Assembly: GCF_003054265.1 (NCBI RefSeq)
Contig: NZ_QBKT01000001.1
Location: 372,001-436,000, forward strand
Direction: 5' to 3'
Origin: Kordia periserrulae
GTDB taxonomy: Bacteria > Bacteroidota > Bacteroidia > Flavobacteriales > Flavobacteriaceae
Length of the DNA: 64,000 nucleotides
Part shown: in pieces, positions 6,547 to 15,714 of the stretch
Position numbering within the stretch: the stretch's first letter is position 1
Layout of the letters: every line of letters begins with the position of its first letter
The notes under the pieces: model-generated
Told to the model about the DNA's origin: nothing
Database searches by the model: none
What the model saw: only the letters and a program-made list of their open reading frames with translations
Translations under genes and position numbers: made by a program

Positions 6547-8253
6547 CTATTTTCGTGGAGTCACATTCAAATTCGGATTGATTGTTTGTAGCGAATCTAT
6601 GTTTTTTTGTGAAATATATTTTGGATTGACCATTAAATATTTTAATTCGGAATCTTTAGCTATTGATGTTGGAATGTTTGATATTGGTGTATCATGAACA
6701 TCAATACTGTATAAGTTTTTGAGCTTTGCTAGTTCTTTTGGATACATCTTAAAATCATTACTATCTAACGAAACATCAAACAAATTCTGTAATTTTTGAA
6801 AAGATTTGGGCAGTCCTTTCAATTTATTAGTACTTAAATTTATCGAACGAAGTGTTTCTAAATCTCCAAAAGTCTGCGGTAGCTTTTCAATTTTGTTATG
6901 ATGCATACTTAAGCTTCTTAAATTGACCAAATATGAAAGTGTTTCAGGTAAAGTTTCAATTTTACAACGATTGGCGGATAATTTTATTAATTGCGAACAG
7001 TAGCCCACAACAGCAGGAAACTGTTTAAGTCTTGTTTGAGAAATCTCCAAATACTGCAAGCACTGTAAATTTTGGAAAGTAACAGGAAGTGATGTGAGTT
7101 TTAAATTGGTTTCTAGGCTCAGGTATTTCAATTGTCGCAATTCTCCAATGCCATTGGGCAATTCTTGTAAAAGATTCCCTTGCAAACTCAACATCCATAA
7201 ATTATCAAGCAACGCTATATTCTCTGGAAGTTTTCTAATACCGCATTGACCAAGTTTTAAAATTCTCAAATTTGGCAATAAACTCAATTGTTGAATGGTT
7301 TTTTCAATGTCAGTAAATTGATTTCGCGACAAATCTAAAATCTCCAAATTTTTGAACTGAAATAATGTTGTGGGTAGTTCATGCAATTCACTGTCTCGAA
7401 GATTTACTATTTTCAATTCATTACGCTGCGGCAATAACGCTTTTAAATTTTCTGTTCTAGGCACTCTTGCAATACTATTTAAAATCTCTATTTGGAAACG
7501 TTTGTTTTCATCAAACATATTGAAATCAGCACAATTATTTTTCAGAATACCATCCATTTCTGATATGGTTAATTTTGGTAATTCAAACTTAGCAACTTGC
7601 TCAAACGTTATTTTATCTTCTATAATATTGCGCATTAAAAGCGTGTCTTCTTGAAAACCACGATTATCCAAAAAAGCAGTATCCCAAACAGCACCTTCTT
7701 TATTGTTCCCTAAATACTTGGAGAAAATCATGAAATAATAATTATTACGAATGTCTTCATACGTTCCAGGCATGCGCGTTCGTTGCTCATACACTTTGGC
7801 AGCAATATCAAATTTTTGTGACATAAACGCACAGTTTCCTTTCCACGAAAGTAGAAATGGATTTTTTCCATGGCGTTCAATAATGGTATCAATATCTGCC
7901 ATCGCTTTTTCGAATTCATTTGCATATAAGTATGCTTGAAAGCGAAACAATGTCGCTAAAGAACTTTCTGGAACATGCTCAAGATATGTATTCAAATCGG
8001 AAATGATTCCTTTGATGTCTAAAGGTGCAACATTGGTAGCGATTTTGGCTCGTGAAAAATACGCTTCTATATCTTCTGGCTTTCGCTCTAAATATTCGTC
8101 AATCAAATCTTTAGCCGCTTTCCAATTTTTAGATTCTGATGCTTTTTGATACCGTTCTTGTAGTTCTTCATCACTCAGTAAATTTCCACAAGTAATAAAA
8201 ATTATAGATAAGAATCCTATAGAAAGTATCTTAGAAAAATTCGTCAATTTCAT
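6547..8253 (-). CDS. TPR plus leucine-rich-repeat lipoprotein
   Basis: The 568-residue protein starts with a lipoprotein signal peptide ending in FITC (Cys22). Residues 30-175 are tetratricopeptide-like (KNWKAAKDLIDEYLERKPEDIEAYF and similar units). From about residue 280 to 545 there are roughly eleven leucine-rich repeats of the plant/bacterial type, with the pattern L-x2-L-x-L-x2-N-x-L-x2-LP. LRRs of this kind bind protein partners. A lipid anchor would place it at the inner or outer membrane, facing the periplasm or the surface. Its ATG overlaps the ruvC stop by 4 bases (8250-8253), so the two are translationally coupled. That is an odd pairing and probably reflects position rather than shared function. 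Confidence 0.85.
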   Translation of the reverse strand: MKLTNFSKILSIGFLSIIFITCGNLLSDEELQERYQKASESKNWKAAKDLIDEYLERKPEDIEAYFSRAKIATNVAPLDIKGIISDLNTYLEHVPESSLATLFRFQAYLYANEFEKAMADIDTIIERHGKNPFLLSWKGNCAFMSQKFDIAAKVYEQRTRMPGTYEDIRNNYYFMIFSKYLGNNKEGAVWDTAFLDNRGFQEDTLLMRNIIEDKITFEQVAKFELPKLTISEMDGILKNNCADFNMFDENKRFQIEILNSIARVPRTENLKALLPQRNELKIVNLRDSELHELPTTLFQFKNLEILDLSRNQFTDIEKTIQQLSLLPNLRILKLGQCGIRKLPENIALLDNLWMLSLQGNLLQELPNGIGELRQLKYLSLETNLKLTSLPVTFQNLQCLQYLEISQTRLKQFPAVVGYCSQLIKLSANRCKIETLPETLSYLVNLRSLSMHHNKIEKLPQTFGDLETLRSINLSTNKLKGLPKSFQKLQNLFDVSLDSNDFKMYPKELAKLKNLYSIDVHDTPISNIPTSIAKDSELKYLMVNPKYISQKNIDSLQTINPNLNVTPRK

Positions 8254-8825
8254 TTTTTTACGCGCTTTTCATTCTGTTTTACAAAACTCGCCCAACCCGA
8301 ATAACCTTTGCCTACGTCTACTCTGCCCGAATTGTAAAAGTGACACACTGCAGCCGCCAAACCGTCTGTAGAATCTAAGTTTTTGGGAAGCGATTTTAGT
8401 TGTAATAAACTTTGCAACATTTTGGCAACTTGCTCTTTACTAGCGTTTCCGTTCCCTGTGATTGCCATTTTTATTTTTTTAGGAGAATATTCTGTGATAG
8501 GAACTTCACGTGACAACCCTGCTGCCATCGCCACACCTTGCGCGCGACCGAGTTTGAGCATCGATTGTACGTTTTTTCCAAAGAATGGAGCTTCAATCGC
8601 GATTTCGTCTGGATGATAGGTATCAATCAATTCCACTGTGCGTTCAAAGATGAGCTTGAGCTTTAAATAATGATCACTGTATTTTTGAAGTTGCAATTCA
8701 TTAAGTTGTAAAAAGTGCATTTTTTTTCCCACCACTTTAATCAATCCGAAACCCATAATCGTGGTTCCTGGATCAATTCCAAGTATGATTTTTTCTGTTT
8801 TTCCTGTTTTTTTCTCTTGATTCAT
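8250..8825 (-). CDS. ruvC: Crossover junction endodeoxyribonuclease RuvC
   Basis: RuvC cuts Holliday junctions during recombination repair, working with RuvAB. The 191-residue protein carries the RNase-H-like acidic residues: D18 in ILGIDPGTT, E78 in AIEAPFFGKNV, and D151 and D154 in NLDSTDGLAAAVCH. The length is normal for the family, with a short basic C-terminal tail. ruvA and ruvB are not in the window. It is the first gene of a minus-strand cluster that continues with the LRR lipoprotein, the small Cys protein and hemW. It diverges from the membrane-protein gene at 8902 across 76 bases. Confidence 0.95.
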   Translation of the reverse strand: MNQEKKTGKTEKIILGIDPGTTIMGFGLIKVVGKKMHFLQLNELQLQKYSDHYLKLKLIFERTVELIDTYHPDEIAIEAPFFGKNVQSMLKLGRAQGVAMAAGLSREVPITEYSPKKIKMAITGNGNASKEQVAKMLQSLLQLKSLPKNLDSTDGLAAAVCHFYNSGRVDVGKGYSGWASFVKQNEKRVKK

Positions 8826-8901
8826 CTATCTCCCAAGCTAATCACATCACGAAAATATTCGTCATGACTATTTTGTTTGCCGAAATGCCTTATTTTGCAA
8901 C

Positions 8902-9885
8902 ATGCGAATTTCGGTATCACACAAAACTAAACAATTCTTCGTGTTCACAATAAAAGTAGCAATACTAATTGGTGCTGCCTATTTTATTTATGATAAATTG
9001 ACCAACAATTCGCAACTAGATTTTGCTACGTTTTGGACGCAATTGGAGCACTCAAAACTGTTACATTTTTCAACTATTAGCGTGTTGCTTTTTATAAGTA
9101 TTTTGAATTGGTTTGTCGAAATTGTAAAGTGGAAAACGTTGGTGAACAGTTTTAAAGAAATTTCACTTTGGGAAAGTGCTGCGCATACCTTGGGCGGATT
9201 AACGGCTTCGTTGTTTACGCCAAATCGCATTGGCGAATATGGTGCAAAAGCTTTGTATTTTCAGAAATCGGAACGCAAACGCGTTGTGGGACTGAATTTT
9301 CTTGGAAACGTTGCGCAACTATTAGCAACTATTTTTTTTGGTATGCTTGGTGGACTTTTTTTTATACTTCATTTTGAATTGACATTACCTTGGATAAAAG
9401 TGTGGCAAATTGTTTTTCTATTGATGATAATTGCGACATTGCTGATTGTGATTACAAAGCAAAAAATCATTCAAATTAAGGGTTTTTCTTGGGGACGTAT
9501 GCGTGATTTTGTACGGAATGTTTCTGGGGGAATTCACTTGAAAAATTGTAGTTATGCGGTGATACGCTATTTGATATTTTCACATCAGTTTTACTTTTTG
9601 CTATTGTTTTTTGGCTTGAATACTTCGTACTTTTTAACCATGAGTACTATTGCAGTAATGTATTTAATTACGTCGTTGATTCCGATGTTGTTTATTTTTG
9701 ATGTGGTTGTCAAAGGAAGTGTTGCCGTGTGGCTTTTTGGGTATCTTGATATTCCAGAATTGTCCATTTTAACCGTAGTTTCGTTAATGTGGATACTTAA
9801 TTTTGTGTTGCCAAGTATTGTAGGAAGTTATTTTGTGTTAAACTTTTCAGTTCCAAAAAGCAACGAAAAATCTGTAGTGTCATGA
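8902..9885 (+). CDS. LPG synthase/flippase-like integral membrane protein
   Basis: The 327-residue protein has about eight hydrophobic segments and resembles the lysylphosphatidylglycerol synthase transmembrane (UPF0104/AglD) family. A conserved-looking loop reads WESAAHTLGGLTASLFTPNRIGEYGAKALYF (residues about 91-121), the family's signature region with R and E in the membrane face. It lacks the soluble aminoacyl-transferase domain of MprF, so transport or flipping of a lipid or glycolipid is more likely than lysinylation. Its last 4 bases overlap the start of a family-2 glycosyltransferase gene. This supports a joint role in making or exporting a glycolipid, with the substrate unknown. Confidence 0.8.
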   Translation: MRISVSHKTKQFFVFTIKVAILIGAAYFIYDKLTNNSQLDFATFWTQLEHSKLLHFSTISVLLFISILNWFVEIVKWKTLVNSFKEISLWESAAHTLGGLTASLFTPNRIGEYGAKALYFQKSERKRVVGLNFLGNVAQLLATIFFGMLGGLFFILHFELTLPWIKVWQIVFLLMIIATLLIVITKQKIIQIKGFSWGRMRDFVRNVSGGIHLKNCSYAVIRYLIFSHQFYFLLLFFGLNTSYFLTMSTIAVMYLITSLIPMLFIFDVVVKGSVAVWLFGYLDIPELSILTVVSLMWILNFVLPSIVGSYFVLNFSVPKSNEKSVVS

Positions 9886-11009
9886 TGTTGATAATTCTTC
9901 TTTTCGTTTGTTTTAGCTACTTTTTGTTATTAGTATGTTTGATAGTTGGTTTTAGGAAATTGCCTGAAACTAAATTCAAAAAAACGCCGTCACAAACAAA
10001 TTTTTCTGTGATTATTCCCTTTCGGGATGAAGCAACACATCTTCCAAATTTGTTAGCATCTATCGCTGCACTAAATTACCCTGAAAGCAACGTTTCGTTT
10101 TGGTTTATTGATGACGATTCTCAAGATGATTCGTGTACAATCATTGAAGAATTGAGTAAGAAACACGCGATACAAAACGTACATCTTCTTCAAAACAAAC
10201 GCCAATCCAATTCGCCCAAAAAAGATGCGATAGTTACTGCCATTTCACATCTTAAAAATAATTGGATTGTAACGACAGATGCCGATTGTATGCTTCCAGA
10301 AAATTGGCTTCACATGCTGAACCAAAAGATTGTTTTAGAACAACCCAAAATGATTGCGGCTCCTGTGACATATGTGGAAGAAATGTCATTTTTCAAGTAT
10401 TATCAACTCCTCGATTTTTTGAGTCTGCAAGGAACAACAATCGGAAGTTTTGGTATAAAGATTCCTTTTTTATGTAACGGTGCAAATTTAGCTTATCAAA
10501 AAGATGCTTTTTTAGACGTCGATGGTTTTTCGGGAAACGACACTCTTGCCAGTGGCGACGATGTGTTTTTATTGGAAAAGTTCGTTCAAAAATTTCCTGA
10601 TGAAGTTGTCTATCTCAAATCAAAAGACGCTTTGGTAAAAACCTATGCGGTTTCCACATGGAAGGCATTTATTTCTCAGCGTGTGCGTTGGGCATCAAAA
10701 AGTGCTAATTATACACTGTACACAGGAAAAATAATCGGTATTATTGTGATGTTAATGAATTTGCTGTTTTGTGTACTTCCGTTGTTTTTATTTGGAGTGT
10801 TTTCATGGAAAGTTATTGTGTTGATTGTGGTTTCAAAAATAGTTCTCGATAGTGTTTTGTTACTTCAAACTTTACAATTCACACAACAAAAAATAAAGCC
10901 ATTTTTCATCTTCATTAGTGGAATTACCTATCCATATCTTACTATTTTTATTTTTATAAAATCATTGTTTTCAAGTTATCAGTGGAAGAATCGAACGTTT
11001 AAGAAGTAA
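9882..11009 (+). CDS. Membrane-associated family-2 glycosyltransferase
   Basis: The 375-residue protein has an N-terminal membrane helix (residues 2-22) and then a GT-A domain. The domain shows FSVIIPFRDEATHLPNLLAS, WFIDDDSQDDS, the metal-binding TTDADCMLPENW, an acidic acceptor-site SGDDVFL, and the QRVRW motif typical of processive or polyprenyl-linked GT2 enzymes. Three hydrophobic segments at the C-terminus (about residues 285-365) anchor it. It would transfer a sugar from a nucleotide donor at the inner leaflet of the membrane. Start and stop overlap in ATGA with the preceding flippase-like gene, so the pair is translationally coupled. Donor and acceptor cannot be read from sequence. Confidence 0.88.
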   Translation: MMLIILLFVCFSYFLLLVCLIVGFRKLPETKFKKTPSQTNFSVIIPFRDEATHLPNLLASIAALNYPESNVSFWFIDDDSQDDSCTIIEELSKKHAIQNVHLLQNKRQSNSPKKDAIVTAISHLKNNWIVTTDADCMLPENWLHMLNQKIVLEQPKMIAAPVTYVEEMSFFKYYQLLDFLSLQGTTIGSFGIKIPFLCNGANLAYQKDAFLDVDGFSGNDTLASGDDVFLLEKFVQKFPDEVVYLKSKDALVKTYAVSTWKAFISQRVRWASKSANYTLYTGKIIGIIVMLMNLLFCVLPLFLFGVFSWKVIVLIVVSKIVLDSVLLLQTLQFTQQKIKPFFIFISGITYPYLTIFIFIKSLFSSYQWKNRTFKK

Positions 11010-11015
11010 TGACTT

Positions 11016-11480
11016 CTATTTCTCTTGATACAACCGCGAATCAAAGCTAAATTTTTGAACTTTTGCGACGGTTATTTTGTGGAAATCTATGTGTAACGGA
11101 TTTAAGATATAATTGAATTCGTCTTTAACAATGGCAGAAGGCACTTTGAGTACGGCACATTTATTTTCCGTGACGAATTTGGTAAAAATTTCTTGCGTTT
11201 TGCTGTTGTATGGAAACGTATTCCAGTCTTTCGGAAGTTTTTGAAGTTCGTATATCGGAACTTCATCAGGAATGTCTACATGCACTAAAATACGATCGCT
11301 TGGCAAATCTTCTGTAATGTCAAGATGCATCACAACTTCCAAATATGCTAACGAAATGTGTTGCGAAGTATATACGGCACGCGTTCCAATTTCGTTCCAA
11401 CGTCCGCCAATTTTTTCTGCACCAATTCCAGAAAGCAAGTTGTTTTTCCGTTTGGCTCTGTCAATTCTGTAAACAATCAT
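11016..11480 (-). CDS. RES-domain toxin (NAD+ phosphorylase type)
   Basis: The 154-residue protein is a RES domain, with the conserved Arg in MIVYRIDRAKR, GGRWNEIGTRAVYTSQHISLAYLE (residues about 26-49), and a C-terminal half with the family's conserved Ser/Asn-containing segments. Characterised RES toxins degrade NAD+ and stop growth until blocked by a cognate Xre/MbcA-type antitoxin. Exactly such an antitoxin gene lies directly upstream, its TGA overlapping this ATG by one base (TGATG at 11480). ATG 11480-11478 is preferred to the TTG just upstream. The pair is therefore a complete type II toxin-antitoxin module. Confidence 0.9.
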   Translation of the reverse strand: MIVYRIDRAKRKNNLLSGIGAEKIGGRWNEIGTRAVYTSQHISLAYLEVVMHLDITEDLPSDRILVHVDIPDEVPIYELQKLPKDWNTFPYNSKTQEIFTKFVTENKCAVLKVPSAIVKDEFNYILNPLHIDFHKITVAKVQKFSFDSRLYQEK

Positions 11481-11893
11481 CAAGCAAAAATTCCGTAATC
11501 AATACGTCGTATTTCGTCAATGACCAACTTTACACCATAACTCGTATCTAATAGTGAAAAAGGCGTTTGCCCGCCCAAAACTTTACTTTTTTTATTGAGC
11601 CATCTGGTAAATTTTTTCTCATCACCAAATACTTCAAAACCTTTTGAATATACTTCAGCAATTTCAAACAAACGCTCGCTAACTTCTTTATCGTAACTTG
11701 TTTTTTTAGATAAGGTAGAATACGATGCAGGCACAATTTCTGATATCTTTGTCAAAGGCAATGCGACACGCAGGCTAAATTTTTTCAATTGTGAACGTGT
11801 CACACCATTTCGTGTGGCGTGAATGACTTTTAGTTTGTTTTGTGGTGAGTCATTTCTGTTGTCAATATAGCTTGTAAGAGTCAGCGCTTCCAT
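11480..11893 (-). CDS. Xre/MbcA/ParS-family antitoxin (DUF2384)
   Basis: The 137-residue protein has an N-terminal region with an Xre-like helix-turn-helix (about residues 30-75, including GVTRSQLKKFSLRVALPLTKI and PASYSTLSKK). Its C-terminal DUF2384 toxin-binding domain contains FTRWLNKKSKVLGGQTPFSLLDT and ends RIDYGIFA, where the last residues plug the RES active site in known complexes. It is transcribed first, before the RES toxin, as usual for this family. Autoregulation of the operon is expected from the family, but no clear palindrome was picked out in the 102-base gap upstream. Confidence 0.9.
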   Translation of the reverse strand: MEALTLTSYIDNRNDSPQNKLKVIHATRNGVTRSQLKKFSLRVALPLTKISEIVPASYSTLSKKTSYDKEVSERLFEIAEVYSKGFEVFGDEKKFTRWLNKKSKVLGGQTPFSLLDTSYGVKLVIDEIRRIDYGIFA

Positions 11894-11995
11894 GTTTGAG
11901 TTATTTTACCTAATACATTATGTAAATTTACAAATATTTTATGAGATTAGCATTGAAGATTTCACTTTTTTCTTATTTTTAACAAAAACTAGCCG

Positions 11996-12739
11996 ATGAG
12001 TTTATTTGGTTTGAAAACTTCGAATCCAGCGTTTACAAATTATTTTTGGGAAAATCCTCGTAGTAAAAGCGCTTCTGGAAAAATGACACTTCAGGGTGTG
12101 ATTGCTAAATCTGTTTTTTGCTTACTACTTGTGACGCTTGCTGCTGCTTTTGTTTGGAAATTATATTTTGATGGTGTATCCATCACTTGGTACACTTCCG
12201 GAGGTATTATTGTAGCACTGTTATGCAGCATTCTTATTTCTGTAAAACGCGAATGGACAATGCCTTTGACGCTTATTTATGCGATTGCCAAAGGTCTTTT
12301 TATCGGTGGATTTAGTGCTATCATTCACGGAAAATTTCCGTATTTACCTTTTCAAGCCGTTATCATTACCTTGGCTACTTTTTTGGTCATGCTTTTTCTC
12401 TATCTTGCCAAAATAATCAAAGTCACGAAAAAGTTTAAAAGTGTTATCATTGCTGCAACTACCGTTATTTTTGTCATTTACATTACAGCCTTTATTCTGC
12501 GCTTTTTTGATATTTATATCAGCTTTCTTTGGAGCAGTTCTTGGTATGCAATTACCTTTAATGTGATTGTGGCGATTTTTGCTTCGTTAAGCTTGCTGCT
12601 CGATTTTGATTTTATTAATAAATACGTCGGAAAGGCAAAAAAGCACTACGAATGGTTTGCCACTTGGGGATTGCTCGTAACCATTATTTGGTTGTATGTA
12701 GAAATTTTACGTTTGTTACGAAAACTAGCCGTTCGGTAA
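11996..12739 (+). CDS. Bax inhibitor-1/YccA-family membrane protein
   Basis: The 247-residue protein has a hydrophilic N-terminus (MSLFGLKTSNPAFTNYFW, rich in N and S) followed by seven hydrophobic segments. It ends with an EWFATWGLLVTIIWLYVEILRLL segment, a typical C-terminus of bacterial BI-1-like proteins of this subtype. Family members are integral inner-membrane proteins; some conduct calcium in a pH-dependent way. No specific role is known in Flavobacteriaceae. The gene is monocistronic, divergent from the RES/Xre module and convergent with the TonB_C lipoprotein gene. Confidence 0.88.
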   Translation: MSLFGLKTSNPAFTNYFWENPRSKSASGKMTLQGVIAKSVFCLLLVTLAAAFVWKLYFDGVSITWYTSGGIIVALLCSILISVKREWTMPLTLIYAIAKGLFIGGFSAIIHGKFPYLPFQAVIITLATFLVMLFLYLAKIIKVTKKFKSVIIAATTVIFVIYITAFILRFFDIYISFLWSSSWYAITFNVIVAIFASLSLLLDFDFINKYVGKAKKHYEWFATWGLLVTIIWLYVEILRLLRKLAVR

Positions 12740-12793
12740 AAAAGTACTTTCAATAATTGAATCTTTTAATCTTTCAATTAAAATAGAAAAAAA

Positions 12794-13276
12794 TCACTGT
12801 TCTTCGACTTTTAAAATGATGGGCAGCATAAATTTTGTAGTCACGGGAATGCCTCTTTTGTAAGCTGGAGACACTTTCGGAAGTGATGCTGTACTGGCTT
12901 TGATTAAACTGTCTAACGACGGAATTTGTTTTGCTGTTAACACCGCTTTGTGAATACTTGAAACTTCAATCACGCCAAGTGTATCAATTTGTAATGCTAC
13001 CTGAATGGTGTCTTGAATACGTTTGGTCACCGAAATAGTATGTTGCGAAAGTTTTTCGTGAATTTGATTGGTTAAGGTTTGAAAAAAACACGCTTTTTGC
13101 GCTTCTTTGTCCAATTCGTCACAGTTTGAAAAAGACGGAAACACATCTACCGTATTCAAATTGATACTTTCTTTTTCTTGCGCTATGATGGTTTCTTGCG
13201 AAACTACAGGCTTCTTAAAAAAGTCGCAAGACGCACAAACGCAAAATATCAGGCAATATGTCCAAAAATGTTTCAT
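12794..13276 (-). CDS. TonB C-terminal-domain lipoprotein
   Basis: The protein starts at ATG 13276 (another in-frame ATG is at 13291). Its signal peptide MKHFWTYCLIFCVCASC ends in a lipobox Cys. The mature part has the pattern DVFPSFSNCDE...ACF near residues 45-65. A TonB/energy-transducer-like fold follows, ending SPAYKRGIPVTTKFMLPIILKVE. This closely parallels the C-terminal third of the M56 protein encoded at 14482 (APIFPGCE... and SPGMKDGKPVSVKYVLPIAFKVE). The two are thus paralogous domains within one operon. It has no transmembrane motor-binding helix of true TonB, so a sensing or binding role is more likely than energy transduction. Confidence 0.78.
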   Translation of the reverse strand: MKHFWTYCLIFCVCASCDFFKKPVVSQETIIAQEKESINLNTVDVFPSFSNCDELDKEAQKACFFQTLTNQIHEKLSQHTISVTKRIQDTIQVALQIDTLGVIEVSSIHKAVLTAKQIPSLDSLIKASTASLPKVSPAYKRGIPVTTKFMLPIILKVEEQ

Positions 13277-13326
13277 TCGTACAAATATCATGAAAAATAC
13301 AACTTTTCAAGATTTTGCCGTCATTT

Positions 13327-14475
13327 TTAGTTTTTTTCTTCTGATTTTAAATGAATTTCTTCTTTTAACTCTCGAATTCGAGTGTTGACAATCGTTTTTA
13401 TTTCCACTTTTGCTTCTGGAAATTTTTCCAAGAAACGCTCATACATTTTCATCTTTTCATCCAAATCTGCAAAATAATTATCTGCGCATTGTGCCAATCG
13501 TAACTGCGCCAATTCGTACTCAGGATTTTCGTCTAAAGCCATTTGAAAGAGTTTCATAGCTTTTCGGAATTCTTTTCGGTCAAAATGCACCATTCCCAAA
13601 ATATAATAATCGCCCGAAGGATCGGTCATTTTTCCAACAATTGCTTGCGAAGCGTGATGTTCCGCTTTGTCTATAATTCCATCCTGATAATACAATTTCG
13701 CCAACTGCGAATGATAAAAATAATTTCCTGCATCGCGTTTGAGCGCCGCTTCGTAATATGAAATCGATTTTAAAATTTTATTCGTTCGATATGCAGAAAA
13801 CGCTGCTTTTTCATACACATATTGCGTCGCTTTCTTTTCGTTAATCAATTTTTCAAACCAAAGCAATGCTTTCCTATAGGCTTTGTTAGCATACAATAAT
13901 TGCGCGTTGAACCCAATGATTTTGGCATCTTCTTCATTGTTTTGCAAACCTTTTTGTATCAAATCTTCCGCTTTGTCAAATTCTTGATGTTCAATAGCAC
14001 TTTTAATCAATTTGTAAATACTTTTTTGGTGTTGTGCATCTAGTTGAAAAGCCGTTTCATACGATTGCAAATAATCGTTTCGCTCCAGCGCTTCTTTTAC
14101 CAATCCAATGTGATAATGAAAATTTGGGTTTAAGGTATCTTTTTCTTCCAGTTTCTCGAAAGTTTGTAATGATTTTTCGAGTTTTCCCGCACTAAATAAC
14201 AACTTCCCATAATCATACAACACCAAGGTATTTAGTGAATCTACTTTGAGTACATTTTCATAACTTTTAATTGCTTTTTTAGTATTTCCTAAGGCTTTGT
14301 AGGCTTTCGCGATTTGCGTTTCGGTATAGTTATTTTTCTCTTGCTGATATAACTGAATGGCTTTTGAATAATTTCCGACCAAATACAAACTATCTGCAAC
14401 AGACAAAGTCGAAGTTTGCGCTCCGACTTTGTAACATACTACACTCAACATACATGTGATGATTATTTTTTTCAT
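13327..14475 (-). CDS. Periplasmic tetratricopeptide-repeat protein
   Basis: The 382-residue protein has a signal peptide (MKKIIITCMLSVVCYKVGAQ, cleavage after the AQ region) and about nine TPR units through residue 350. Examples are KAYKALGNTKKAIKSYENVL and YDYGKLLFSAGKLEKSLQTFEKLEE. The last 30 residues are highly charged. TPR arrays in this setting act as protein-binding scaffolds. It sits 6 bases after the M56 peptidase gene and 50 bases before the TonB_C lipoprotein gene. It is therefore the third gene of a blaI-M56-TPR-TonB_C operon and probably works in the same envelope signalling system. Confidence 0.85.
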   Translation of the reverse strand: MKKIIITCMLSVVCYKVGAQTSTLSVADSLYLVGNYSKAIQLYQQEKNNYTETQIAKAYKALGNTKKAIKSYENVLKVDSLNTLVLYDYGKLLFSAGKLEKSLQTFEKLEEKDTLNPNFHYHIGLVKEALERNDYLQSYETAFQLDAQHQKSIYKLIKSAIEHQEFDKAEDLIQKGLQNNEEDAKIIGFNAQLLYANKAYRKALLWFEKLINEKKATQYVYEKAAFSAYRTNKILKSISYYEAALKRDAGNYFYHSQLAKLYYQDGIIDKAEHHASQAIVGKMTDPSGDYYILGMVHFDRKEFRKAMKLFQMALDENPEYELAQLRLAQCADNYFADLDEKMKMYERFLEKFPEAKVEIKTIVNTRIRELKEEIHLKSEEKN

Positions 14476-14481
14476 GTAAAT

Positions 14482-15714
14482 TTACTCTACTTTAAAGGCA
14501 ATTGGCAATACATATTTTACACTTACTGGTTTTCCGTCTTTCATACCTGGCGAAAGTTTCGGTAGTTTTTCCACTACGCGTTCTGCTTCTGCAGTCAATT
14601 CTGGATGCGGTGAATTTACATCGAGTGCTGTAATAGCTCCTGTTTTGTCTACCACAAATTTTACAAATATTTTTTGCGTTCCTGACAATCCAAGCTGACT
14701 TGCTTTTTTCGCATTAAAATGTTGACTTACATGCGTAGCAATTTTATTCGTAAAACAGCTTTTTAAGTCTTCTAATGTTTGCTCATTTTCGCACCCTGGA
14801 AAAATAGGCGCGCTGTCTATAATTTGAAAAGAAATGGCTTCTTTTTCAATAGCTTCTACCGTATCTTCAGCCTCTGTTGTGCTGTCTTCGCAAGACGTAT
14901 ACACTAATGATACTAGTAAAAGCGGCACTAATACTAAATACTTTAATTTTAAAATTTCTCGGGATTTTTGTTTTGATAACATACTAATTCGTTTTTTGAT
15001 TAATGAATGTTTAAAAAATTGATTGGTAAATGAAAAATGTTGTGTTTGAAAAACTTCTGATAACAATTTTTCGTAATAATTGGATTTGTTCGTGTGTTGA
15101 ACAACTCTATCATCAGCAATGTATTCGTGTAGTTCTGAAATTCGTTTTTGATAGATGTAGACTAATGGATTGAACCAACATAGAATTCGTAAGAGTTCAA
15201 AATACAGCAAGTCTAGTGAGTGTTTTTCTTGAATGTGCACCAATTCGTGCGAAAGAATGTCTTCCAATTTGGCTTCGTCAATCTCTTCTCCTATAAAAAC
15301 ATAGCTAAAAATGGAAAACGCCAAGCTGCTTTTGGGTATGATGACAATGGTGTAGTTTTCGTGTTTTACAAAACGTCCTTTGAAACGAAGCTTGAGCAAT
15401 TGTACTATTTTGTAGATGAATAGCAAACTACTTACTGCAATTCCAATAACTAAAAACCATTTCCAAGTAGGTTCAATAGTTTCGACTGCTTTTTGTGGTG
15501 TAAGCACAATTTCTGGTAGCAGAATAATGTATTCTTGCGGCACGACATTTTGAAAGCTTTCAATTTTGATGAATGGCAACACAAACGAAATCAACGAGGA
15601 AAAAATCAGATACATTCGATTCCAATTGAAAAAGGTTTCTTTTTTGAGAAACAAATCGTATCCCAATAAAAACAATAACTGAAACGCAACGACTTTGATA
15701 AAATAGACCATCAT
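14482..15714 (-). CDS. BlaR1-type M56 membrane metallopeptidase with TonB C-terminal domain
   Basis: The 410-residue protein has several N-terminal membrane helices (residues 1-20, 35-50, 85-105). An M56 peptidase core carries HELVH (H156, E157, H160) and a downstream ELHEYIADD segment that supplies the third zinc ligand. A further membrane helix (about 280-295) precedes a periplasmic TonB_C-like domain (about 310-410). In BlaR1/MecR1 systems such a peptidase relays an envelope signal and triggers loss of the BlaI repressor. Here the penicillin-binding sensor is replaced by the TonB_C domain, so the inducer is not obviously a beta-lactam. Its ATG overlaps the blaI stop (ATGA at 15711-15714). 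Confidence 0.88.
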   Translation of the reverse strand: MMVYFIKVVAFQLLFLLGYDLFLKKETFFNWNRMYLIFSSLISFVLPFIKIESFQNVVPQEYIILLPEIVLTPQKAVETIEPTWKWFLVIGIAVSSLLFIYKIVQLLKLRFKGRFVKHENYTIVIIPKSSLAFSIFSYVFIGEEIDEAKLEDILSHELVHIQEKHSLDLLYFELLRILCWFNPLVYIYQKRISELHEYIADDRVVQHTNKSNYYEKLLSEVFQTQHFSFTNQFFKHSLIKKRISMLSKQKSREILKLKYLVLVPLLLVSLVYTSCEDSTTEAEDTVEAIEKEAISFQIIDSAPIFPGCENEQTLEDLKSCFTNKIATHVSQHFNAKKASQLGLSGTQKIFVKFVVDKTGAITALDVNSPHPELTAEAERVVEKLPKLSPGMKDGKPVSVKYVLPIAFKVE

